A stretch of DNA of 64,000 nt from Paraeggerthella hominis (GTDB taxonomy: Bacteria; Actinomycetota; Coriobacteriia; Coriobacteriales; Eggerthellaceae). The position numbers were made by a program, and so were the translations under genes. Positions 24,501-31,964 of this stretch are shown one piece after another. Below the pieces are notes generated by a model that worked only from the letters and a program-made list of their open reading frames with translations, was not told the origin of the DNA and ran no database searches. Positions within the stretch are counted from its first letter, which is position 1; each line of letters begins with the position of its first letter. The DNA is taken from NCBI RefSeq assembly GCF_021044775.1, contig NZ_JAJNOQ010000001.1:310001-374000 (forward strand), given 5' to 3'.

Positions 24501-25119
24501 GCTCGAGCGGACCCAGCTGACGCTCCACCTCGGCTGCAACGTCCTTTACGCGCGCCAGGTGGGCGTCCATGGCCGCCAGCTTGCGCTCGCTTTTCGCCTT
24601 GCGCTGCTTGTGCTTGAGAACGCCAGCCGCCTCTTCGATGAGCGCGCGACGGTCCTCCGGCTTCGATTGCAGAATGGAATCCAGGCTTCCCTGGGAGATG
24701 ATGGAATGCGTGCCCGTGCCCAACCCCGAATCGTGCAGGATGTCGAGCACGTCCATGCGCCGCGCGACCGTGCCGTTGATCAGGTACTCGCTCTCGCCGG
24801 AGCGGTACATGCGCCGCGTGATGGCCACCTCGCTGTAATCGACCGGAAGCGTGCCGTCCGAATTGTCCAGCACCAGGTCCACTTCCGCAACGCCCACGCT
24901 CTTGCGCGCCGAGGACCCCGCGAAGATCACGTCCTCCATGGCCTGTCCGCGCAGGTGCTTGGCATTGCGCTCGCCCAGCACCCACAGCACGGCATCGGAA
25001 ATGTTGGACTTTCCCGATCCGTTCGGGCCGACCACGGCAGTGATGCCCGGCTCCATGGCCAGGACGCTGCGGTCGGCGAACGACTTGAACCCTTTGAGGA
25101 CCAGTGACTTCAAGTGCAT
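21559..25119 (-). CDS. smc: Chromosome segregation protein SMC
   Basis: The 1186-residue condensin ATPase has the N-terminal Walker A motif GPNGSGKS (31-38). Long Ala/Glu/Arg-rich coiled coils flank a central hinge (about 510-640). The C-terminal head has LMSGGEKSL from 1088 and the Walker B FYILDEVEAALDD. It compacts and segregates the chromosome with ScpA and ScpB, encoded at 56166 and 55343 in this window. The stop of rnc lies 6 nt upstream, so rnc-smc-ftsY form one operon. A short in-frame tandem repeat lies in the first coiled-coil arm. Confidence 0.97.
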   Translation of the reverse strand: MHLKSLVLKGFKSFADRSVLAMEPGITAVVGPNGSGKSNISDAVLWVLGERNAKHLRGQAMEDVIFAGSSARKSVGVAEVDLVLDNSDGTLPVDYSEVAITRRMYRSGESEYLINGTVARRMDVLDILHDSGLGTGTHSIISQGSLDSILQSKPEDRRALIEEAAGVLKHKQRKAKSERKLAAMDAHLARVKDVAAEVERQLGPLERKAKRARTYQGLAAELSDLSLSLAVDDLRTLRRAWDGAQTREQALQAELEEKRAAIGNAEAHAEELQEKIRRESVDAGDLARRHRRASSAVERFDGAVLLLHEKRRAAQSYEADLRVTLESNKVKRAQAEADRAQAAAQLAEVRASREAADAAVARLTEEQAQNAKRRRDLERELEDIEKAKRSDERAQEQARRELSETQEALASGLAHVKLIEGHGKELELQLGRAKAEAAAQAEAAAQAEAELAALTEREAAARAKVGEALVARESARAELDQAREAATLLSSEIKGLEELERAAAASGPALAWLLDHADELEAGIEPIARAVRAPAGAEALVERLLGADVSALLVDDEVRASAVAAALLSCDEQGEVVLVSRAGKQTTSAPARAAAQAGLGRALVDDLSYPEEASRAVEALLGDVVVCDSREDAFAAHARDLSGARFVTTDGCVVWPNGKVTVGSATVEDAEGVLARARRADELRARLSAAEETRAASEKRTQAAEETLRSAQADSLKLSQQLAELRGKTDAARADARRAEEKLASVRREFSDIEGQRAQAERTVAEARPSVEALEQRLAQLKKSLDEGAAKLQEAQDTVVPLRKLAAQLRDSLSEAKLKAATLSERETYTSRMVDARTRDLEAVDASDAEARDSLVRKTVAQKRIEPLLALFEELTASARRWTRDLEEAATAAQDSSAGLHAAVNEARAAARAAHDAFDAANARLSEARVEKGRLEVQVEGAVNAIVHDCGVPLDRALETPELEDRGATEDAAFKLRRRIANMGTINPDAAEEYEQLKSRYDYLAAQLADLDGARRSLSKIVRVIDARMKEDFIRTYEAVDKNFQEIFAVLFPGGSAHLTLVDPDDLEATGVEVTAQPRGKRITKMMLMSGGEKSLTALALLFAVYRIRTTPFYILDEVEAALDDSNLRRLTAYLESLRDSTQLIMITHQRRTMEMADVLFGVSMQADGVTKVVSQKLENALRHAE
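23770..23818 (-). repeat. In-frame 18-bp tandem repeat within smc
   Basis: An 18-bp unit starting CGGCTTCGGCCTGCG on the plus strand is repeated about 2.6 times. It encodes AEAAAQ repeats in the SMC coiled coil. Unit-length changes would keep frame and heptad-like composition. Confidence 0.6.
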
Positions 25120-25125
25120 GTGAGG

Positions 25126-26043
25126 CTACCCTTGCTTGCGCTGCTTCGCGCGCTCTCGTTCGGACTTCTTGCGGGCCTTCTGCTCGGCGCGTGCAGCAGC
25201 CTTCTCTTCCTTGGCCTGCTTAGCTGCGGCGGCTTTCTCCGCGCGCACGCCCTCGTCGACGCCCAGGCCGAAGAACTCGCCCAAACGAGCGAGCGTGCTT
25301 TTGGCGGCCTGGCTCTCGGCCTCCTTTTTCGTGCGCCCGGTGCCGCGGGCAAGCCCCTGCGACCCGGCGAACACCTGCGCCACGAACGTGCGGTCATGCG
25401 GCGGCCCCTGCGTTTCCACCAGCTTGTACGTAGGCGTGATGCCGTCTTCTTGCAGCTTTTCCTGCAGCGCGCTCTTCGGGTTCTCCGGCTCCTTCGCCAT
25501 GTCAACCGACATGCGCGGAATAAGCGTTTCGCGCACGAAGCTCACGGCAGCGCCCATGCCGCCGTCCAGAAACAGCGCAGCCACCACGGCCTCGTACACG
25601 TTCTCGAGCGCAGAATGCAGTCCGCGCCGACCCGTTCCCGTCTCGGAAGACCCGAACACGATCACGTCCGTGAACCCCAGGCGCTCGGCTACCTCCGACA
25701 AGCTCGCGCCCGAGACGAGAGCCACCTTGATGCGCGTCAAGCCGCCTTCGTCCAGGTCGTGAAAGCGATCGAACGCGATAGTGGCCACGATGGCGCCCAA
25801 AATGCTGTCGCCCAAAAACTCGAGCCGCTCGTAGGAGTACTTGACGGCCTTGCCTTCGGTAGCCGAAGGGTGGGTTATAGCCGAAAGGAGCAGTTGCTCT
25901 TGATTGAACCGGTATCCCAGGATGCTCTGAGCCCGATCGAGCTTGCCGCGCTGCTCGTCGGTCAGCATCATGGGAGTTTCGAACCTCTTGTCAAGATTCG
26001 AAACCGAAGGCTCATTGGAATCGAACAGGTTCTCAAGCGTCAT
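25126..26043 (-). CDS. rnc: Ribonuclease III
   Basis: The 305-residue enzyme has the RNase III signature ERLEFLGDSILG (72-83) with its metal-binding acidic residues, followed by a double-stranded RNA-binding domain (about 185-255). A Lys/Ala/Arg-rich tail of about 45 residues is longer than usual and may aid RNA binding. It processes rRNA precursors and structured mRNAs. The ATG overlaps the plsX stop by 4 nt, and smc follows after 6 nt. Confidence 0.95.
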   Translation of the reverse strand: MTLENLFDSNEPSVSNLDKRFETPMMLTDEQRGKLDRAQSILGYRFNQEQLLLSAITHPSATEGKAVKYSYERLEFLGDSILGAIVATIAFDRFHDLDEGGLTRIKVALVSGASLSEVAERLGFTDVIVFGSSETGTGRRGLHSALENVYEAVVAALFLDGGMGAAVSFVRETLIPRMSVDMAKEPENPKSALQEKLQEDGITPTYKLVETQGPPHDRTFVAQVFAGSQGLARGTGRTKKEAESQAAKSTLARLGEFFGLGVDEGVRAEKAAAAKQAKEEKAAARAEQKARKKSERERAKQRKQG

Positions 26044-27065
26044 TCTTGACCGCCGTTTCCCGGAGCGCCCGCCTGGACGCCCGTAGCCGTCTGCGCGATT
26101 ATATCCGTAATGCCCGCACGTACGAAGTTCGCCGTGGTCAGAACGCCGCTCTTTACCGCATAGGCGTTCGACGAGCCATGCCCCACGATGCATGCGCCCT
26201 TCACGCCAAGAAGCGGCGCGCCGCCGTACGTATCGGGACTGACCTGCGCCATAAGCTGCTTCAAGCCGCCCTTGATGGTCAAGGCGCCCAGCTTGGTAAC
26301 CGGCGTCGCCATCATGACGTCCTTGAGCGTTTTGAACAGCACCTTGGACGTGCCCTCGATGGTCTTCAAGCACACGTTGCCCGTGAAGCCGTCGGTGACG
26401 ATCACGTCGTAGGTGGCGGCCAGGATGTCGCCGCCTTCAGCGTTGCCCGCGAAGTTGGAAAGCTGCTCTTTCAGCAGCTCGTGAGCCTCCTGGGCGAACT
26501 GGGATCCCTTCGTGTCCTCCTCGCCGATGTTCAGCAGGGCGGCGCGAGGGTTCTCGATCCCGAGGATCTTCTCGGCATACACCGACGCCATGCGGCCGAA
26601 CTGCACCAGGTATTCCGGCTTGCAGTCCGCATTCGCCCCCACGTCGCACATGACCACGGGACGAACCGGCGACGGGATGACCGTCGCAAGCGCGGGGCGC
26701 GCTATGCCTTTGATGCGGCCCATGACCAACGTCCCGGCCGCCAGGCAGGCCCCCGTAGAGCCCGCAGAGAAAAACCCTTGCGCCGCGCCCTCTTTCACCA
26801 GGCGGCAACCCACCACGATAGACGAGCCCTTCTTCTTGCGCACGGCGTTTGCCGGATGCTCGGCCATGCCGATAACCTCGGTGGTAGGCTGAGCTACGCA
26901 ACGCTCGTGCTGAGAGGCGAAGGGCTCGACCACCTCGGCCGGACCGCACAGGATAACGGTCAGGTCGGAATCGGTCGATAGCGCATCGGCAACGCCTTCG
27001 AGCACGACGGCCGGAGCGTTGTCGCCCCCCATGGCGTCGACGGTGATGGTAACTTTATCGGGCAT
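26040..27065 (-). CDS. plsX: Phosphate acyltransferase PlsX
   Basis: The 341-residue enzyme converts acyl-ACP and phosphate to acyl-phosphate, the substrate of PlsY (encoded at 45896). Family features include ITVDAMGGDNAP at the N-terminus and GNVCLKTIEGT. GAGGA precedes the chosen start. It lies between rpmF and rnc; the rpmF terminator at 27180 sits upstream, so plsX-rnc-smc-ftsY may rely on readthrough or an internal promoter. Confidence 0.95.
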   Translation of the reverse strand: MPDKVTITVDAMGGDNAPAVVLEGVADALSTDSDLTVILCGPAEVVEPFASQHERCVAQPTTEVIGMAEHPANAVRKKKGSSIVVGCRLVKEGAAQGFFSAGSTGACLAAGTLVMGRIKGIARPALATVIPSPVRPVVMCDVGANADCKPEYLVQFGRMASVYAEKILGIENPRAALLNIGEEDTKGSQFAQEAHELLKEQLSNFAGNAEGGDILAATYDVIVTDGFTGNVCLKTIEGTSKVLFKTLKDVMMATPVTKLGALTIKGGLKQLMAQVSPDTYGGAPLLGVKGACIVGHGSSNAYAVKSGVLTTANFVRAGITDIIAQTATGVQAGAPGNGGQE

Positions 27066-27179
27066 GGTGTCCTCGCATTCCTCGGTGGAGTCGCGTGGAC
27101 GCATGCGTCCGACCGCAATCGCGCGAGCGGGCGCATGCGCGCAGCGCATAGCTTCCTTCAACAGTATAGACGAACATGC

Positions 27180-27230
27180 AAAAAAGCCTCCCGGCTCGTC
27201 ACGCAAAAAGCGTGATGTGCGGGGAGGCTT
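27180..27230 (-). terminator. Terminator downstream of rpmF
   Basis: On the minus strand AAGCCTCCC and GGGAGGCTT close a stem that contains an inner ATCACGC/GCGTGA hairpin, and a run of Ts follows. It separates rpmF from plsX. Confidence 0.85.
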
Positions 27231-27269
27231 GTCAAGGCGCGGACGTAAGCGCTCGCGCGCAGGAGACGG

Positions 27270-27449
27270 TTAGTCCGTCTCGATGACCTCGCGGTTCTTG
27301 TAGAAGCCGCAGTTCGGGCACACGCGGTGCGGAAGCTTGGCTTCGCCGCACTGGGGGCACACGGAGCGGGAAGGCGCCGCGATCTTGTCGTTGGTGCTGC
27401 GACGGGCATGAGTGCGGGCACGGCCCATTTTGCGCTTAGGTACTGCCAT
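27270..27449 (-). CDS. rpmF: 50S ribosomal protein L32
   Basis: The 59-residue L32 starts MAVPKRKMGRARTHARR and carries a complete zinc ribbon (Cys31, Cys34, Cys44, Cys47), the zinc-dependent form. It has a strong ribosome site (AAGGAG). A promoter at 27521-27549 and a terminator at 27180 make it largely monocistronic. In many genomes DUF177 directly precedes rpmF; here an ABC exporter gene lies between them. Confidence 0.97.
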   Translation of the reverse strand: MAVPKRKMGRARTHARRSTNDKIAAPSRSVCPQCGEAKLPHRVCPNCGFYKNREVIETD

Positions 27450-27520
27450 GATCTCTATCTCCTTGCTTTTTGCCGAGCGGTACGCTCGCTCGCTTTCGCT
27501 TAGTAAACACGCGAAGTGGT

Positions 27521-27549
27521 ATGGTACCAAAGGTTTGTGGGTCCCGCAA
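27521..27549 (-). promoter_or_regulatory. rpmF promoter
   Basis: TTGCGG and TACCAT on the minus strand are separated by 17 bp. The leader contains a GAGCG-TAC-CGCTC hairpin shortly before the ribosome site. Confidence 0.55.
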
Positions 27550-27704
27550 GGGTCCTGCGAGGTCATTTTTGCAAACGGCATGCAGGATTCATAAACCACT
27601 GGCACTTTCACGACAAACGCATCGTTGATCATAGCGCAAAACCAGCCCTACGTGCTCGAAAAGCGCCAAGATGCGAGAGAAGAGCACGCGTGCAGGAAGT
27701 GAAC

Positions 27705-29555
27705 CTAGGAGGCTCCGAACTGCATGCGGTAGTAAGCGGCGTACGTGCCGCCCAAAGCCAGCAAGTCCTCATGGGTGCCCAGCTCCGCCACGCGGCCGTC
27801 GTCCACCACGGCGATGAAGTCCGCCCCGCGAATGGTGGACAGGCGATGCGCGATGATGAGCGTGGTGCGTCCGGCCGACAGCTCGTCGAGCGAGCGTTGC
27901 ACGGCACGCTCGCTCTCGTTGTCAAGGGCGCTCGTGGCTTCGTCCAAGATGAGAATGCTCGGGTTGCGCAGAAACACCCGCGCGATGGCGATGCGCTGCT
28001 TTTGGCCGCCGGACAAGCGAGCTCCGCGCTCGCCCACGAACGTATCGTAGCCGTCGGGCAGGCTCTCAACGAACTCGTGGATGTTCGCGCGCCGTGCGGC
28101 CTCCTCTATCTCCGACGCCGTCGCATCGGGCCGTCCGTACGCAATGTTCTCGGAAATGCTGCCGCCGAACAGGTACACGTCCTGCTGCACGATGCCGATT
28201 GCCTCGCGAAGCGACGATGCCGTAATCGTACGGATGTCGATGCCGTCGACTTCGACCGAACCCGACTGGGGATCGTAAAACCGAGGGAGCAGCGAGCATG
28301 CGGTGGTCTTCCCGCCGCCCGAAGGCCCTACCAACGCCACGGTGGCGCCTGCAGGCACGGCCAGGTCGAACCCCCGCAGAACGTCGCGCCGACCATCGTA
28401 GCTGAACCGCACGTCGCGATAGCGAACCGCTCCCCGCGCACGCGCGCCGCACGTTCCCGCTTCGCCGCAAACGGCCGTATCGAAGCTGTGCGCCGTCCGG
28501 GCAACGCGCAGGTCCAAGGCTCCCGGCGCATCCTGGATGTCGGGCCGCACGGCCAGAACCTCCATGAACCGGCGAAAACCGGCGTAGCCCTTCTGGAACG
28601 TCTCCACGAAGTTGATCAGCTGCTCGATAGGGGAAATGAAGATGCCGATGTACAAAGCGTAGATGGCCAGATCCGTCACCGCCAGTTCGCCCTGAGCCAC
28701 GAAGTAGCCGCCGCCCACTACGGTAACCGCGTACAACACGCCGATGAACAGCGAGTTCACGGCATGGAACGATCCCATGAACCGGTACGAGCTTTCCTTG
28801 GTCCCCACGAACCGATCGTTCACGCGGCTGAACTTGCCGATCTCCACGGACTCGTTTCCAAACGACTTCACCACGCGAATGCCGCCGAGGGAATCCTGCA
28901 ATCGAGCATTGATGTCGGCCATTTTCTTGCGGTTCTCGGTGAAGATGAGGCGTTTGCGGTAGTTGCGCCATGCGGCGTAGGCGGCCAGCAAGACGGTCGC
29001 TCCCAGCATGATGGCGGTCAGCGGCACGTTGATGAAGAACAACAGCGCGAACGATCCCACGATCTTCAAGATGCAGATGAACAGGTTCTCCGGCCCGTGA
29101 TGAGCCAGCTCCGACACGTCGAACAGGTCGGTTACCAGCTTGCTCATCATCTCGCCGGTATTGTTACGGTCGTAATAGCCGAAGCTCAAGCGTTGGTACT
29201 GCTTGAACAGGTCCATGCGCATGTCCGCCTCCATGCGCACGCCCATGATGTGGCCCCAGCTGGTGATGAAGTACTGGCACGCCGTGCGCACCGAGTACAA
29301 TGCGGCGAACAGAAGGGCGATCCACCCGAGCGATGCTAAAACGACGTCGGCCGATCTGGTGAAAAAGTCCCTGGTAAAGAAGTTCAAAAGCTGAGGAAAC
29401 GCCAGATCGACCGCTGCGAGCACGGTGGCGCACGCCAAGTCGAAGAAGAACAGGAACTTATACGGCTTGTAGTAGCTTGCGAATCGGGCGAACACCGTGC
29501 GCGCAGAGACCTTCGGGTCGCTTTGAGGTTTGGTCGTAGTATCCATACCGCCCAT
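27705..29555 (-). CDS. ABC exporter, fused permease and ATPase
   Basis: The 616-residue half-transporter has six membrane helices (about 33-320) joined to an ATPase domain. Walker A is GPSGGGKT (410-417), the signature LSGGQ (514-518), Walker B ILILDEATS (534-542), and the switch histidine lies in IIAHRLST. It is of the MsbA/LmrA-like lipid or drug exporter type, usually dimeric; the substrate is unknown. The start has AGGAG 8 nt upstream. It interrupts the DUF177-rpmF neighbourhood, and a REP-like hairpin sits just upstream, hinting at later insertion. Confidence 0.92.
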   Translation of the reverse strand: MGGMDTTTKPQSDPKVSARTVFARFASYYKPYKFLFFFDLACATVLAAVDLAFPQLLNFFTRDFFTRSADVVLASLGWIALLFAALYSVRTACQYFITSWGHIMGVRMEADMRMDLFKQYQRLSFGYYDRNNTGEMMSKLVTDLFDVSELAHHGPENLFICILKIVGSFALLFFINVPLTAIMLGATVLLAAYAAWRNYRKRLIFTENRKKMADINARLQDSLGGIRVVKSFGNESVEIGKFSRVNDRFVGTKESSYRFMGSFHAVNSLFIGVLYAVTVVGGGYFVAQGELAVTDLAIYALYIGIFISPIEQLINFVETFQKGYAGFRRFMEVLAVRPDIQDAPGALDLRVARTAHSFDTAVCGEAGTCGARARGAVRYRDVRFSYDGRRDVLRGFDLAVPAGATVALVGPSGGGKTTACSLLPRFYDPQSGSVEVDGIDIRTITASSLREAIGIVQQDVYLFGGSISENIAYGRPDATASEIEEAARRANIHEFVESLPDGYDTFVGERGARLSGGQKQRIAIARVFLRNPSILILDEATSALDNESERAVQRSLDELSAGRTTLIIAHRLSTIRGADFIAVVDDGRVAELGTHEDLLALGGTYAAYYRMQFGAS

Positions 29556-29585
29556 TGTAGCGCTCCTGACGCGCGCAGCATAAGA

Positions 29586-29645
29586 CAACGGGGTCAATGT
29601 CTCGTGTTCGGCAACAAGCCGGAAAACGGATCACTGACCCCGTTG
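29586..29645. repeat. REP-like palindromic element
   Basis: CAACGGGGTCA (29586-29596) and TGACCCCGTTG (29635-29645) are perfect inverted arms, with a nested TTCGGC-AACAA-GCCGGAA stem inside. The 60-nt unit folds as one long hairpin between DUF177 and the ABC exporter gene. No adjacent transposase is seen. Confidence 0.6.
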
Positions 29646-29674
29646 CATCGTCCCATCGAAACCAAAGGGGGAAT

Positions 29675-30223
29675 TTACTTCTCCTCGAAGGGGAAATCTT
29701 TCAGAACTGCGAAGGGGTTCGGCGGCACGTCGTCTTCGTCGGATGCCGGCTCGCAACCGCAGGGACCTTCGTTGAGGTTCGCTCCGCAGGTTGAGCACAG
29801 GCCCTTGCACTCGTCGTCGCACAACGGCACCAGCGGAAACTCCAGCAACAGCGCAGCCGTGGCAAGCGGTTCGACGTCGATGACCTTGTCTTCGGACAGC
29901 AGGTCGAATTCGTCCTCGTCCATATCCTCGGGCGCGGCTTCCTCGGAATTCAGCAGGAAATAGCCCTCTATCTCGCCCGTAACGGGAAACGCGATGGTCT
30001 CGAGGCAGCGGGCGCACGCCGTTTTGGCCTCGCCCTCCACCGTGCCGGTCACCAGCAGGGCGTCACCTGTGTTGGATATATCGATCTGCCAGCTCAAAGG
30101 AGCCGAGAAGTCGTACAGATCAGGGCCCGACTTGACGACGGGCACCGTAAGTTCGCCTTCGAAATGAGCGCTTTCGGCAGGCGTGAAAAGCTCAAGGGGT
30201 ACGTGGATGCGCGTCGCGTCCAT
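29675..30223 (-). CDS. DUF177 (YceD-like) protein
   Basis: The 182-residue protein has the DUF177 pattern: an N-terminal beta region, the CARCLE motif and an acidic middle, then a Cys cluster (CDDECKGLCSTCG) that probably binds metal. The family is linked to 23S rRNA and large-subunit biogenesis and is normally adjacent to rpmF. The start overlaps the upstream stop by one base (TAATG), so it is translated with the SepIVA-like gene. Confidence 0.9.
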   Translation of the reverse strand: MDATRIHVPLELFTPAESAHFEGELTVPVVKSGPDLYDFSAPLSWQIDISNTGDALLVTGTVEGEAKTACARCLETIAFPVTGEIEGYFLLNSEEAAPEDMDEDEFDLLSEDKVIDVEPLATAALLLEFPLVPLCDDECKGLCSTCGANLNEGPCGCEPASDEDDVPPNPFAVLKDFPFEEK

Positions 30224-30696
30224 TAGCGCCCCGAAGCAAGAGAGTTGGCGTTCAAGCGATCGCGGCAACGGCGCACGTTGCCCAACAGCGTATCGAGGCT
30301 CTGCTCGACGTGGCCGAACACCTCGTCGGCGTAATCTTCGGCACCGGCGCGGGTCTGACGCTCCAGCTCGCGCGCATCGGCGAGCACCTGATCGGCCTGC
30401 TGCTGGGAGATGCGAACGATCTCCTGCTCGCTGGCGATGGTCATAGCCTGGCTACGTGCATCCTCGATCATGCGGTTGGCCTCGGCCTCTGCGTCATCGA
30501 GCAGGCTTTGCCGCTCGCGTACGATCTGACGAGCCTGAGCGAACTCACTCGGGAACGTGTCGCGAATTTCATCCATGATCTCGAACGCCGCGGCGATGTC
30601 AACCTGGCGCATGTTGCCTTTGCCGAAAACCGGCTTAGAGTCCTCAAGCAGAATCGAGAGCTCTTCTAACAGCCCCAAGACTCCTGTTTCGTCCAT
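30223..30696 (-). CDS. DivIVA-like coiled-coil protein, probable SepIVA homologue
   Basis: The 157-residue protein is almost entirely helical and charged. It begins with LLEELSILLEDSKPVFGKG, and a long coiled coil follows (about 50-140) with ARQIVRERQSLLDDAEAEAN. Position and size match the actinobacterial septation protein SepIVA, which in mycobacteria sits upstream of DUF177 and rnc. A role in division or cell-envelope organisation is inferred. The start has AAGGA upstream. Confidence 0.75.
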   Translation of the reverse strand: MDETGVLGLLEELSILLEDSKPVFGKGNMRQVDIAAAFEIMDEIRDTFPSEFAQARQIVRERQSLLDDAEAEANRMIEDARSQAMTIASEQEIVRISQQQADQVLADARELERQTRAGAEDYADEVFGHVEQSLDTLLGNVRRCRDRLNANSLASGR

Positions 30697-30859
30697 GATT
30701 GTCCTTCCACCCTGGCGTGCTGCGTTTCATCTGCGTTGGCGCGCACGGGCACCATCGCGCGCATGCGTCGCAATATTCTAGCACGTATGGTCGGGAAACC
30801 GACTTCCAATGCACAAAGCAAGCACATTTCACCCGGTCGGAACGTACGTTACAGTTCCC

Positions 30860-31342
30860 TTACGCGTCGCCGAACTTCTTCAGCAACGCCTCGTGCACGC
30901 AGGGGGGAACGAACTGCTCCACCTTGCCGTGCAGGCTGGCTATCTCGCGAACGATGGACGACGAGAGATACATGTACTGCGGAGGCGACATGATGAACAG
31001 CGTTTCAAGCTCTTGGTTCAACTGGTAGTTGAGGGCCGTCATCTGGAACTCGTACTCGAAGTCGGTAATAGCGCGCAAGCCTTTCACGACCACGGTCGCA
31101 TCCATCTTGGCAGCGAACTCGACCAGCAGATCGTCGAAGGGCTCTACGCGCACGTTGGGCAGATGGCTGGTGGCCTTGCGCACCAGCTCGACGCGTTCCT
31201 CCAGCGTGAACAGGGGCTGCTTTTTCGGCGACGCCGCCACGGCCACGATGATCTCGTCCACCAGCTGGGCTGCGCGGGTTATGACGTCAAGATGCCCGCT
31301 CGTGATAGGGTCGAAGGTTCCGGGCGTCAATGCACGTTTCAT
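30860..31342 (-). CDS. coaD: Phosphopantetheine adenylyltransferase
   Basis: The 160-residue enzyme makes dephospho-CoA from 4'-phosphopantetheine and ATP. The nucleotidyltransferase motif TPGTFDPITSGHLDV (6-20) and the C-terminal YLSSSIVREIASL segment are diagnostic. It lies 27 nt downstream of rsmD, a pair conserved across bacteria. Confidence 0.97.
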   Translation of the reverse strand: MKRALTPGTFDPITSGHLDVITRAAQLVDEIIVAVAASPKKQPLFTLEERVELVRKATSHLPNVRVEPFDDLLVEFAAKMDATVVVKGLRAITDFEYEFQMTALNYQLNQELETLFIMSPPQYMYLSSSIVREIASLHGKVEQFVPPCVHEALLKKFGDA

Positions 31343-31369
31343 GAATGGGTCACGTTTCCTCTCGTTTGG

Positions 31370-31963
31370 TCACACAGTGCGGCTGGACTCGTCAAGCAGC
31401 AGCACGTCCACGACAGTATCGCCGTACTTCTTTCGCTGCGCAAGGGACAAATCGCGCGCTTTTGCCGCTTCGTCCACCGACGAAACCGAAGCGGCGTCGT
31501 GCTCGTACACCACCAGGGCGTCCTGCGCAAGCGCCCCGCGCAGCCTGAGCGCCGCCACCAAATCCAGGACAGCCTCCGCCTGGTAGGCGTACGGAGGATC
31601 CAGGAACACGAGATCGAACGGGGGGCGCGCATACGTCGGGGGCTCCTTGAGCACGTCCGCACGATGAATGCGCGCGTCGCGCGGCTCAAGCCCCAGCGTT
31701 TTGGCGTTCGCGCACAGCGCGCGCATGGCCTCGCCGCCGCACTCGTAGAAATGGGCGCATCGCGCACCGCGCGACAGCGCCTCGAACCCCAGCGCACCCG
31801 ACCCCGCGAACGCGTCGAGCACGACCGCTCCCTCGAAACCTCCGCGTGCGCTGTTCACCACGCTCATCATGGATTCCCGAACCCGGTCGGTGGTGGGGCG
31901 GGTGCCCTCCCCTTTCGGCGCCTTGAGCGTGCGCCCGCGGTACTCGCCTGCAATGATTCTCAT
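31370..31963 (-). CDS. rsmD: 16S rRNA (guanine966-N2)-methyltransferase
   Basis: The 197-residue SAM-dependent methyltransferase begins MRIIAGEYRGRTLKAPKG. SAM motif I is VLDAFAGSGALG and the catalytic motif is DPPY. It methylates G966 of 16S rRNA. GGGAGGA precedes the start, which overlaps the end of recG by a few bases with no gap. It is followed by coaD. Confidence 0.96.
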   Translation of the reverse strand: MRIIAGEYRGRTLKAPKGEGTRPTTDRVRESMMSVVNSARGGFEGAVVLDAFAGSGALGFEALSRGARCAHFYECGGEAMRALCANAKTLGLEPRDARIHRADVLKEPPTYARPPFDLVFLDPPYAYQAEAVLDLVAALRLRGALAQDALVVYEHDAASVSSVDEAAKARDLSLAQRKKYGDTVVDVLLLDESSRTV

Positions 31964-31964
31964 G

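Noticed and set aside
20794..25107. Plus-strand open frame of over 1400 codons antisense to smc
   Set aside because: Frame opposite a GC-rich gene with low stop-codon density; no ribosome site, no domain, composition rich in Arg/Ala/His. smc has all family motifs.
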